6,422 bases of DNA from Phyllobacteriaceae bacterium (GCA_012517025.1 JAAYVT010000554.1:1-6422), one strand, 5' to 3'. Positions 1 to 6,284 are shown, counted from the stretch's first letter. The notes: generated from the letters alone by a model not told the origin. Translations and numbers: made by a program.

Positions 1-2
1 CA

Positions 3-1736
3 CCGAAGGCGAAGGTCGTGCAGGCGACCCGGTCGTTCTCCAAGAGCGGATCCGGCATCGCCTTCGACGAAGAACGCGCGGTCAAATCACTCGCCGGCGG
101 ACAGACGGTCGTCGCCGTCACCGCGGCGAAGGATCTTCTCCCGGCGAGCTTTCTCTCCGCAATCGACATCGAGGTGACGATCGGTGTTCCGGCGATCACG
201 TCGATCCGTCACGTGATCCGCGAGGTCTGCACCGGGTCTCCACGCGGCTTGAAGATCGGAGACGTGAAGGGTCTCGGTCTGGTCGAACTCGCCACGGCGA
301 TCCGCCCGGGTTCGGCTAAGGAGACGATCGAGCGACTCAGACGCAGCTCCGCGAACAAGGCTCGCGTCACACTGACGTTCCCGAACGCGCCCCTCGTCGC
401 CGATCTGGTCGGATACGGCGAGGCCAAGACCTGGGCGACCCAGGCCGTCGAGGATTTCGCCGAAATCCGCGCCGGCAAACCCACTCGCCTGACCAGCGCC
501 CTCCTCGCCGGTCCGCCGGGCACGGGGAAAACCGCGCTCGCGCAGTCGATCGCACGGTCCGCCGACGTCCGGCTCGTCGCGACGAGTGTCGCCGCCTGGT
601 TCTCCAACAGCCGCGGCGACCTCGACGGCGTGATCAAGGCGATGCAGGTGGGCTTCCAGGCCGCTGTCGAAGCTGCTCCCAGCATCCTGTTTCTCGACGA
701 GCTCGACGCCTTGCCGAGCCGTGAGCGACTGTCGAGCCACGGCGCCGACTGGTGGACACCCGTCATCACCGGCGCGCTCCTCGAAGTCGATCGGTTGCGC
801 GCGTCCGGCAAACCCGTACTGCTGATGGCCGCGACCAACCATGTCGGTCACGTCGAGCCGGCTCTTCGCCGACCCGGGCGCTTCGATCGCGTGATCGAGG
901 TCGCGATCCCCGAAGGCGACGAACTCGCCGGCATTTTCTGCCAGCATCTCGGATCGGATCTGACCGACGCAGAGATCGCCACGATCGTCCGTCTCGTGCG
1001 CCGCGCCACCGGCGCCGAAGTCGGCGGATGGGTCGAAACCGCACGTCGTATCGCCGCCGCTGCCGGTCGACCTCTCACCTGCCACGACCTCCTCACCGCG
1101 ACGATCCCCGCCGACCATCGCTCACTCGACGAACTTCGCCGCGTCGCCCTCCACGAAGCCGGGCACGTAGTCGCCGCGCTCACCCTCGGCGTGCCGGTGA
1201 GAGAGGTCACGATCCTCGAGAAGAACGGAGCCGGCGGGCGGACTGAGATCGCCGTCGCCTCGACGGACACGATCGAAGCGTTGCGGGCGCAGATCGTCAT
1301 CGCCCTCGCCGGACGCGCGTCCGACGAGATACTCGGCTCGGGTCCCGGCGCCGGCGCGGCCGAAGACCTCGCCATTGCGACCAGGGTCGCCACCGCCTGT
1401 CGCGCGTCTTTCGGTCTCGCCGGAACGCTCCTCCATCACGATCCCGACGTTCTGCAACATCGTCTTCTGACGGATTCCCGCCTGACCCATGACGTCGAGG
1501 ACGATCTGCAGAACGCTCATGCCGAGGCTCGTCGGATCATCACCGAGCAGGGAGATCTCGTCGAGGCGATCGCCGGAGAGATGATGCGTCGCAAGGTGCT
1601 CGACGCCGAGGATCTGCGTCTCTTGGTCGATCGGCGCGCCGACACCCCCAGACCGAGGAACGCATCCTCCACCGTCGAGAACCGTCGTTCGAACCGGACC
1701 GTTCCCGACCGTCGAACGACGCCGAAGGCTTCCTGA
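3..1736 (+). CDS. AAA+ ATPase fused to M41 (FtsH-type) zinc metallopeptidase, 5'-truncated by window edge
   Basis: Predicted ATP-driven unfoldase and zinc protease. Numbering is from the GTG at base 18, but the frame is open to the window edge and residues 1-110 already look like the end of a domain, so the true start lies upstream. Residues 30-70 resemble a sensor-1 strand plus the start of a lid from a degenerate first AAA module. The active AAA module has Walker A GPPGTGKT (165-172), Walker B ILFLDELD (223-230), sensor-1 Asn274 and an FtsH-like ALRRPGRFDR arginine-finger box (282-291). The peptidase has HEAGH (379-383; His379, His383 zinc ligands, Glu380 catalytic) and Asp450 in GAAEDLAIAT, the expected third ligand. 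No membrane segment is visible in the part seen, unlike canonical FtsH. The usual FtsH pore loop is replaced by AAWFSNSRGD (192-201). The tail after about residue 540 is basic and probably disordered. It resembles a soluble AAA-M41 family common in Alphaproteobacteria (recalled, not searched). Substrates are unknown. Confidence 0.93.
   Translation, partial: PKAKVVQATRSFSKSGSGIAFDEERAVKSLAGGQTVVAVTAAKDLLPASFLSAIDIEVTIGVPAITSIRHVIREVCTGSPRGLKIGDVKGLGLVELATAIRPGSAKETIERLRRSSANKARVTLTFPNAPLVADLVGYGEAKTWATQAVEDFAEIRAGKPTRLTSALLAGPPGTGKTALAQSIARSADVRLVATSVAAWFSNSRGDLDGVIKAMQVGFQAAVEAAPSILFLDELDALPSRERLSSHGADWWTPVITGALLEVDRLRASGKPVLLMAATNHVGHVEPALRRPGRFDRVIEVAIPEGDELAGIFCQHLGSDLTDAEIATIVRLVRRATGAEVGGWVETARRIAAAAGRPLTCHDLLTATIPADHRSLDELRRVALHEAGHVVAALTLGVPVREVTILEKNGAGGRTEIAVASTDTIEALRAQIVIALAGRASDEILGSGPGAGAAEDLAIATRVATACRASFGLAGTLLHHDPDVLQHRLLTDSRLTHDVEDDLQNAHAEARRIITEQGDLVEAIAGEMMRRKVLDAEDLRLLVDRRADTPRPRNASSTVENRRSNRTVPDRRTTPKAS
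1683..1721. repeat. 10-bp inverted repeat inside the 3' end of the AAA-M41 gene
   Basis: CGTCGTTCGA (1683-1692) and TCGAACGACG (1712-1721) are exact reverse complements separated by 19 bases. They lie in the low-complexity basic tail of the coding region, so the repeat may be incidental. The RNA could form a hairpin just before the stop codon. Confidence 0.45.
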
Positions 1737-1760
1737 GAGGAACTCCGGTCTGATCGCATC

Positions 1761-1785
1761 GAAGCCGCCCGCGCCAGGCGGCTTC
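1761..1785 (+). terminator. Stem-loop terminator after the AAA-M41 gene
   Basis: A perfect 9-bp GC-rich stem, GAAGCCGCC (1761-1769) with GGCGGCTTC (1777-1785), closes a 7-base loop and begins 25 bases after the stop codon at 1734-1736. It is followed by CTTCGTCC, a weak pyrimidine-rich tract rather than a clean T run. This GAAGCCGCC/GGCGGCTTC form is typical of terminators in high-GC alphaproteobacteria. Termination is inferred from position and structure. Confidence 0.7.
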
Positions 1786-1795
1786 CTTCGTCCAG

Positions 1796-1879
1796 AAGGC
1801 GGTCGAAGGGAGCGCTGAGCAATTGGTCCAGCACAAGGTGTTGGACGGAGACGATCTCCAGGCCATCCTCGAACGTTGG
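1796..1879 (+). pseudogene. Remnant resembling the 3' end of a second AAA-M41 protease gene
   Basis: This frame reads KAVEGSAEQLVQ then HKVLDGDDLQAILERW. It aligns with the C-terminal helix of the gene just upstream, which reads AGEMMRRKVLDAEDLRLLVDRR (residues around 515-536). Over 22 positions, 8 are identical, including KVLD, the following DL and the late R, and most others are conservative. The DNA is also similar (CAAGGTG and GATCT shared in register). The frame is open from 1754 to a stop at 2183-2185, but nothing after about 1900 resembles the upstream protein, and there is no AAA or HEXXH part. I read it as a leftover from a tandem copy or from recombination between paralogues. The match is short, so chance similarity is possible. 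Confidence 0.45.
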
Positions 1880-2121
1880 CCGTCGGAAGAAACGTCGCCG
1901 GTACCGAAGCGGGCGCGGCCCCCCGAAGGTCGCGCGCCGCCCCGTGGGCAGCGGTCGATCGAAGGGGCCGACGCCCGAGTCCATGTGATTGGACTGCAGG
2001 CAGCGGCTCCGGAGAAACCCCGCGGACAATCGCCCGTCGGGGATTTCTTTCGACCGATGGCGGCGTCGGGATCGGCCGGTGGCTGCGGTGATGCGACGTA
2101 CGACTGCTCCGATAGGTGGGG
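1880..2121. other. GC-rich stretch with no recognisable gene
   Basis: Several frames are open on both strands, as is usual in GC-rich DNA, but none gives a recognisable domain or has a convincing start with a ribosome binding site. The plus frame continuing from the protease remnant is Pro/Arg/Gly-rich here and runs on into the AT-rich island, which argues against an intact product. No tRNA-like or rRNA-like structure was noticed. Confidence 0.5.
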
Positions 2122-2132
2122 TGGAGAAAATA

Positions 2133-2145
2133 ATGTATCGTACAT
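2133..2145. repeat. 13-bp palindrome in the AT-rich island
   Basis: ATGTA (2133-2137) and TACAT (2141-2145) are exact reverse complements around TCG, giving ATGTATCGTACAT. The size suits a dimeric regulator operator, but no regulator gene is visible nearby. Confidence 0.4.
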
Positions 2146-2155
2146 ATCAATTATA

Positions 2156-2170
2156 ACAACACCTTGTTGT
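2156..2170. repeat. Small inverted repeat in the AT-rich island
   Basis: ACAACA (2156-2161) pairs exactly with TGTTGT (2165-2170) across a 3-base loop, followed on the plus strand by AAAA. It is too weak to call a terminator and could be half of a binding site. Confidence 0.35.
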
Positions 2171-2194
2171 AAAATGATAATTTAGAAATAAAAT

Positions 2195-2216
2195 TCATTT
2201 CGAGGTCATTTCGACT
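2195..2216. repeat. Tandem direct repeat, 11-bp period
   Basis: TCATTTCGA occurs at 2195-2203 and again at 2206-2214, so the copies start 11 bp apart, about one helical turn. Two copies are too few to call iterons, but the phasing would suit a protein contacting one face of the DNA. Confidence 0.4.
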
Positions 2217-2327
2217 TTTCAAAACCACCGCCCGCCGCACCTCTTTCGCACTGTTCGGTAGAGAACGAGACGGTAATGCCGGGAAACTGTCGAAGTCGGC
2301 CACGTGCTCCACGCGAAGACGACCAAT

Positions 2328-4439
2328 TCACCGCCTTGCACGGTATCTCTGGGTGATCCACGCGGGGAGAAGGCGCGCGAGCCCGTCGTCGACACCGGTG
2401 TCCGCAGCCTTCGCCAAACTCTTCAGCATTCGCTTGTCGTCCGGCGCGAGCGCCCGGCTCGGCCATGCCGACTTCGCACCAGCGACGAACGCGGAGAATC
2501 CTGCCGCCCAATCGCGCTTGTTCTCCGCGTCGAAGGCCGTGAGTGCCGAGATCATGCGGGCCGGTCCGGTGGTCGGATCGACCACAGCGTTGACACGAGC
2601 CATGAGAATCTCGAGGAAGCGGTTGACCGTGGTCAGGTCGGGAAACGGGATTCTTCCGAGCAGTGTACCGATCCATGCGTTGGGGGGGACGAAGACCGGT
2701 GCGGCACCGATCGCTGCGAGAAACCCTTCGATCCAGGCCGTGCTCAGTCCGGAGCCCGCAATCATTCCGGCGAACTCGCCCGGTAGTTCGGGTCTCGAGG
2801 CTTCGAAAGTGATCGTCGTGCCGAGTTCCGGACCCTCTTCGGCCGAGCCTTCGTCGAAGTCCTCGATCGCTCGTTCCGCCGCGGCAGCGAGTGTCTGATC
2901 GGCGATCGTGGTCATGATCGCGATCTTCTCCAAGGGCCGGCCCTCGACGAGGGCGCGGGCCGTCACCGCGAAGGACTGCCACACTTCGCCGGAATTCTCG
3001 GTCGATGCCTTCAGGGTTGCTGCCGTCCGTGCAATCAGGGTCGCCCACCACGTCCGCCGCCCTTCGAGATGGTTCCAGACGGTCGCTTCCGCCGCGCGCG
3101 TGCTCGTCTGGCGATCGAGTAGATCCCGAAGCTCGCTGACGTCCTCGAACCAAGAGCCCAGCAGATCCCGCAGCGCCCTCCGCGTGCGGCTCGAGTTCAT
3201 GAGACGAGTGACGTCGCGCGCCGTCAGGGATGACAAGGTGCCGTCGGCATCCAGCGCCGCGAGGATGGCACCCGGATCGGCGGCGGCGGGTGTGACGGCG
3301 CCGTCGCCCCAGATCTCCGCCATGTCGACCAGACCCGTCGCCGGAAGATGTCCCGAAGCCGCTCCGTCACCCAGCGCACGGGCCAGCGCTTGGGGCACGA
3401 AGGCGACGTCGACGTCGATCCCACCCATCTCACGATGGGCCTGTATCAGGATACGTTTCTGCTCCGCAGCGCTGGAACAGGGAATGAAGAACGCGTCCTT
3501 GACGCCGTGCCCCTGCTTCAACAGCAGCATGGCCAGACTGCGCTTGCGTCCTCGTTGGAGGGCGACGGCGATGCTCTGCGCCCCCGCTCCGTCGGGAATG
3601 GTGGCGACCACCCGTTGGACCACCCACGCCGTCCGCCCGTCTTTCACATCGTCGATCTCTCGCCGAAGCCCCGACCTCACTGCGTCGTCGAGAACGGCTC
3701 GTGCCGCGTCCGCCGGCATCCATTTGCGAACCGCCACCAGACGCCCGAGCCCGGATTTGTCGATCTTCCCCTGTTCGGCCCGGCCCCGAAGCGCCTCGGC
3801 GGCGGCGAGCCTGACCTCCGAGTTGCGATCCAGCAACCAGTAGACGCCCAGTCGGAACGAAAACGATCTTTCCCCCATCACGATCGCCGCGACGAAGGTT
3901 CCCCTGACGGCCGGCGGAAACACCGCGATCATCCGCGTGATGGCCGCATGGATTTCGAGCGCTTCGTCACCCGCCGATCGGACGACGTCGTCGACGAGCG
4001 TATCGATCGAGGGAAATCCTTCGTCGAATGCCGTGCCGCCCACCATCGCACCGAGTTCATCGGGATGGAGGAGGATCGCCTCGGCCGGTTCCAGCCCCAC
4101 ACTCACGTAGATCTGGGCGAAGATCATGCGGAGCGGAGGCGGGAGACGTTCCTCACTCCTCAGATCCCCCAACGTCGTCTCGACGACGCCGAGCACCTCC
4201 GCCCCTTCATTCACGCCGTTCTCACGCGCCATGCGGGCCTCGTCGAGAACCCGCGCGAAGAGTTCGGGGACGATCGGATCGAGGTCTCCGGCCATCGCGA
4301 TATGGCGAACGAGTGCTGCAACCTGATCCTGCCGCCGGAGGAACTCACGAGCGCCGTCCGTGACGAGTTGCCCGGCCAATGCATCGCCTTCGACGCGAGC
4401 GAGGGATCCGAGGACGGCATCGAGGAAATTCTCCGGCAT
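2328..4439 (-). CDS. Large helical protein of unknown function with a C-terminal UPF0149/YecA-like domain
   Basis: Predicted 703-residue soluble cytoplasmic protein; no signal peptide or membrane segment is seen. I chose the ATG at 4439 because GAGGAG stands 9 bases upstream; an in-frame ATG at 4490 would add 17 residues but has no such site. The sequence is mostly amphipathic helix. Residues about 190-260 (LLDRNSEVRLAAAEALRGR) look like a HEAT-type repeat. Residues about 560-690 resemble the UPF0149/YecA family: STAWIEGFLAAIGAAPVFVP (566-585), PNAW (586-589), the helix NRFLEILMARVNAVV, then DWAAGFSAFVAG (643-654) followed by a Trp-Pro. The SEC-C zinc motif common at the end of YecA proteins is absent. 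It lies downstream of the gene ending at 4738 on the same strand, 298 bp away. Its function is unknown; the domain call comes from remembered family patterns and is moderate in confidence. Confidence 0.85.
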   Translation of the reverse strand: MPENFLDAVLGSLARVEGDALAGQLVTDGAREFLRRQDQVAALVRHIAMAGDLDPIVPELFARVLDEARMARENGVNEGAEVLGVVETTLGDLRSEERLPPPLRMIFAQIYVSVGLEPAEAILLHPDELGAMVGGTAFDEGFPSIDTLVDDVVRSAGDEALEIHAAITRMIAVFPPAVRGTFVAAIVMGERSFSFRLGVYWLLDRNSEVRLAAAEALRGRAEQGKIDKSGLGRLVAVRKWMPADAARAVLDDAVRSGLRREIDDVKDGRTAWVVQRVVATIPDGAGAQSIAVALQRGRKRSLAMLLLKQGHGVKDAFFIPCSSAAEQKRILIQAHREMGGIDVDVAFVPQALARALGDGAASGHLPATGLVDMAEIWGDGAVTPAAADPGAILAALDADGTLSSLTARDVTRLMNSSRTRRALRDLLGSWFEDVSELRDLLDRQTSTRAAEATVWNHLEGRRTWWATLIARTAATLKASTENSGEVWQSFAVTARALVEGRPLEKIAIMTTIADQTLAAAAERAIEDFDEGSAEEGPELGTTITFEASRPELPGEFAGMIAGSGLSTAWIEGFLAAIGAAPVFVPPNAWIGTLLGRIPFPDLTTVNRFLEILMARVNAVVDPTTGPARMISALTAFDAENKRDWAAGFSAFVAGAKSAWPSRALAPDDKRMLKSLAKAADTGVDDGLARLLPAWITQRYRARR

Positions 4440-4448
4440 CGAAATGCT

Positions 4449-4454
4449 CTCCTC
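4449..4454 (-). promoter_or_regulatory. Ribosome binding site deciding the start at 4439
   Basis: The minus strand reads GAGGAG followed by a 9-base spacer and ATG. This supports initiation at 4439 rather than at the upstream in-frame ATG at 4490. Confidence 0.6.
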
Positions 4455-4511
4455 GCCACTCGCCGTCGGGCGCTCGGCGGCACGGATCATCGTGCCAGCG
4501 GCATTCGACTG

Positions 4512-4697
4512 TTACCCGATAGGAGCGCGGCGGAACAGCCGGCTGATGGATTGGCCGGACGGAAAGGTCCGGCACCTCTCCAAGGACTTCGAGAACCCAC
4601 TCCGAACCATCTCGCCTTCGTCGTGCCGGCCGTGATCCGAATTGCAGAGGCTTCGTGAGACGTCGAGTTCGTTCCTACAGACAAAGAGGGCCGCCAT
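4512..4697 (-). CDS. Doubtful small ORF (61 aa) in the spacer between the two minus-strand genes
   Basis: An ATG at 4697 with GAGAG 8 bases upstream opens a 61-codon frame beginning MAALFVCRNELDVSRS and ending at 4512. About three quarters of its third positions are G or C, similar to the neighbouring genes, but that is also expected by chance in this DNA. The start overlaps the hairpin at 4680-4716. No family is recognised, and the product is Arg/Ser-rich with no clear hydrophobic core. It is listed only as a candidate. Confidence 0.18.
   Translation of the reverse strand: MAALFVCRNELDVSRSLCNSDHGRHDEGEMVRSGFSKSLERCRTFPSGQSISRLFRRAPIG
4554..4573. repeat. 7-bp inverted repeat upstream of the UPF0149-like gene
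   Basis: GCCGGAC (4554-4560) pairs exactly with GTCCGGC (4567-4573) across a 6-base loop. There is no T tract on either strand, so it is not called a terminator. It lies about 115 bp upstream of the start at 4439 and could be leader structure. Confidence 0.35.
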
Positions 4698-4716
4698 GAC
4701 GGAAGCTCTCTTTGTC
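4680..4716 (-). terminator. Stem-loop after the 482-aa gene, possible terminator or processing hairpin
   Basis: GACAAAGAG (4680-4688) and CTCTTTGTC (4708-4716) form a perfect 9-bp stem around a 19-base loop. On the plus strand the stem extends through one G-U pair and two more pairs. It begins 21 bases past the minus-strand stop codon at 4738-4740. On the minus strand it is followed by TGTAGG, not a T run, so termination may be weak and allow read-through to the next gene. Confidence 0.45.
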
Positions 4717-4737
4717 AACCACGACAGGATCAGATTT

Positions 4738-6186
4738 CTACGGGGTGATGGGACCGCTTCTCTTCAAGCCCGACGAAAGACCGTGAGTGAAATGCCGGGA
4801 AACCGGGGTTTCCTCCCAGATGTCCGTGCCGGCCGTGAACGTCTCCACCCCGACGAACCCCACCTGCTCACCATAGTCGGAGATCACGCCGTCCCGGAAC
4901 GACGCCGAACCCACGAAGGCGACGACGACGCCCTCTTCCCAGCCTCCCTGAAACGTCTCGACGTCGTAGGCGCCGTCCGGAACTCCGGAGACGAGCAGCG
5001 CACGCAGATGCTCAGCGTCGTCGGTCTCCGCACGGTTTCGCAACACGGCCATCGCTGCTCTCAGGTTATCCGCCTGATCACACCACAATTCAAACGGGCA
5101 GGAGCGAGCCGGCAGGATCTCCAGCCCCTCACTGGACGGATGGACGAAAACGGCCCGCAGGCGCCCGCCGTGATCGGATAGAGCGAACACGAAGCGATCG
5201 GTCGATGCCCGCAGATCGGAAGCGAAAGGGCGGCCGAGCGCGATCGACAAGTCCCGAGCAAGATCCCTTTCACCCACATGATCCTGGCCGACGAGATGCA
5301 AGCGGCTGCCGTCGGCAAAGCGCATGATGACCGGACCGTAGCCGGCTTCCACCGCGATCCGTACGGCCTCCCGCCGTCGAACCGCACCGGCTTTGGCGAC
5401 ATCATACGACGGGAATTCCATCTCTCCTCCCTCGCCGACGGCGAGTTCGTAGCCATCGAGAATGCCGCGCATCGTCGAGACGAGGGAGGCGTGGATCGGG
5501 AAGCCGTGAAAATCCTCGTCGAGCATGGCGTTGTCGAGGACCGTCACCAGTTCGAACAGATCGATCGGTCGAGGCCCGGCCCACGAGATCGCTTCGAAAT
5601 GCGCGATCAGTTGCGCACATTCCTCCTCGACGGCCGCCTTCATCATTTGGCCGATCCATCCGATGTCGGCGGCGCGGATGCGGCGGACCTCGCCGATGAC
5701 GGGGCCGGAAAAGATCTGTTCGAAGAGCGTGTCCGCAGTCACCAGCACCCCAGCGACCTCCGGTAAATAGTCGATCGCGTCGGCGCAGAAATCCTGCTCG
5801 AAATCTTCGTACTCGAGATCTTCGATCCGAGGAACGGGGTCGGCGACGTCGTCGCTCGGCAGTCCGTCTGCCAGATCGAACGCGCCATCGTCGTCAGACA
5901 CCGGATCGGCGAAATCGATGAAGGAGGACCTCTTCGTTTCGGGCTCTTGGATCGCCGTCGAGAGCAACCAGCTACGCCACGTCGTCCACCTCGCAGCCAA
6001 GGGTTCGAACCTCTCCTCGATCGCGCCGCGTTCGTAACGCTGAAGATGTCGATGCGTGTGATGAATCGTCATGAGCAACTCCGTTCTGACCAGCGGGCTG
6101 ACACAAATTTCGACGAGCGCCGGCACGGTCACATGAAACAAGTCGCCGCCCTGAAATCGAATCCGGCGACCTAAAAATGGTTTCAT
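4738..6186 (-). CDS. Uncharacterised soluble protein with acidic linker
   Basis: Predicted 482-residue cytoplasmic protein that I cannot assign to a family. From the ATG at 6186: residues 40-80 form a basic, Trp-rich helical segment (HHTHRHLQRYERGAIEERFE, then RWTTWRSWLL); residues 91-133 are very acidic (about 17 Asp/Glu in 43) and probably a flexible linker; 137-250 look helical; 270-360 alternate as beta strands around YGPVIMRFADGSRLHLVG; the C-terminal third appears mixed alpha/beta. No nuclease, NTPase or zinc motif is visible. The start is uncertain. The ATG at 6186 lacks a clear ribosome binding site, whereas the in-frame ATG at 6072 has GGAG 6 bases upstream and would give 444 residues. 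GC-rich composition continues to about 6175, which favours the longer form. It is the first gene of a possible two-gene minus-strand unit. Confidence 0.8.
   Translation of the reverse strand: MKPFLGRRIRFQGGDLFHVTVPALVEICVSPLVRTELLMTIHHTHRHLQRYERGAIEERFEPLAARWTTWRSWLLSTAIQEPETKRSSFIDFADPVSDDDGAFDLADGLPSDDVADPVPRIEDLEYEDFEQDFCADAIDYLPEVAGVLVTADTLFEQIFSGPVIGEVRRIRAADIGWIGQMMKAAVEEECAQLIAHFEAISWAGPRPIDLFELVTVLDNAMLDEDFHGFPIHASLVSTMRGILDGYELAVGEGGEMEFPSYDVAKAGAVRRREAVRIAVEAGYGPVIMRFADGSRLHLVGQDHVGERDLARDLSIALGRPFASDLRASTDRFVFALSDHGGRLRAVFVHPSSEGLEILPARSCPFELWCDQADNLRAAMAVLRNRAETDDAEHLRALLVSGVPDGAYDVETFQGGWEEGVVVAFVGSASFRDGVISDYGEQVGFVGVETFTAGTDIWEETPVSRHFTHGLSSGLKRSGPITP
6079..6082 (-). promoter_or_regulatory. 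Ribosome binding site for an alternative start at 6072
   Basis: The minus strand reads GGAG, a 6-base spacer and ATG (6072-6070), beginning MTIHHTHRHLQRYERG. This is a better initiation context than the upstream ATG at 6186, so the shorter 444-residue product may be the main one. Confidence 0.4.
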
Positions 6187-6199
6187 GAAAGGACTTTCA
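6181..6199. repeat. Overlapping inverted repeats across the start codon at 6186
   Basis: TTTCATGAAA (6181-6190) is a perfect 10-bp palindrome, and TGAAAG-GA-CTTTCA (6186-6199) is a 6-bp inverted repeat with a 2-base centre that overlaps it. Further TTCAA half-sites follow, with AATTCAAA at 6199-6206 and 6212-6219. The cluster could be an operator, or RNA structure that hides the start codon. Confidence 0.4.
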
Positions 6200-6284
6200 A
6201 TTCAAATTAAAAATTCAAAAGCCGAAATAAAATATATTTACCAACAAATTTAAGGGATTTTTGTTGTGAGCCGAGAATAATTGG
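6187..6284 (-). promoter_or_regulatory. AT-rich leader and likely promoter region
   Basis: About 98 bp of AT-rich DNA separates the transposase remnant from the 482-aa gene. It is the natural place for the promoter of the minus-strand genes. I do not find a convincing pair of -35 and -10 boxes. TTGTTG at 6242-6247 followed by TAAATATATTT is suggestive but badly spaced. The decamer GAAATAAAAT (6224-6233) also occurs in the other AT-rich island at 2185-2194, which may be chance. Confidence 0.35.

Larger units (their letters stand above)
2122..2220. other. AT-rich island between convergent genes
   Basis: About 100 bp of strongly AT-rich DNA sits abruptly inside GC-rich surroundings. It lies between the ends of two convergent genes, where a promoter for either gene is not expected. 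It carries a 13-bp palindrome, a small hairpin and a direct repeat (listed separately). The only ATG-initiated frames inside it are a few codons long. It could be the edge of an inserted or deleted element, a nucleoid-protein or regulator binding site, or a promoter for an unannotated RNA; the sequence does not decide. Confidence 0.6.

Noticed and set aside
87..1118. 343-codon minus-strand open frame
   Set aside because: It is antisense to the AAA-M41 gene, whose motifs prove the plus strand is coding; the product is low-complexity Gly/Asp/Arg-rich.
1122..2150. Long minus-strand open frames spanning the end of the AAA-M41 gene and the spacer
   Set aside because: They overlap the peptidase motif region antisense, have no recognisable domain, and start in the AT-rich island without a convincing ribosome binding site.
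2206..3153. 315-codon minus-strand frame overlapping the 3' part of the UPF0149-like gene
   Set aside because: It is an out-of-frame shadow that is very Arg-rich. I considered whether it showed a frameshifted extension of the C-terminus past 2328, but the UPF0149-like pattern is complete in the other frame.
3348..4658. 436-codon plus-strand open frame
   Set aside because: It lies antisense to the UPF0149-like gene over most of its length, is rich in Arg, His, Asp and Pro with no domain, and starts inside the other gene without a good ribosome binding site. It is a GC-rich shadow frame.
4713..4718. Consensus TTGACA on the minus strand as a -35 box for the UPF0149-like gene
   Set aside because: No -10-like hexamer lies 16-18 bases downstream (the sequence there is GC-rich), and the hexamer is part of the hairpin stem at 4680-4716.
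6187..6284. Terminal inverted repeat of the IS630 element
   Set aside because: Only one end is in the window and no partner can be compared, so the element boundary cannot be set.
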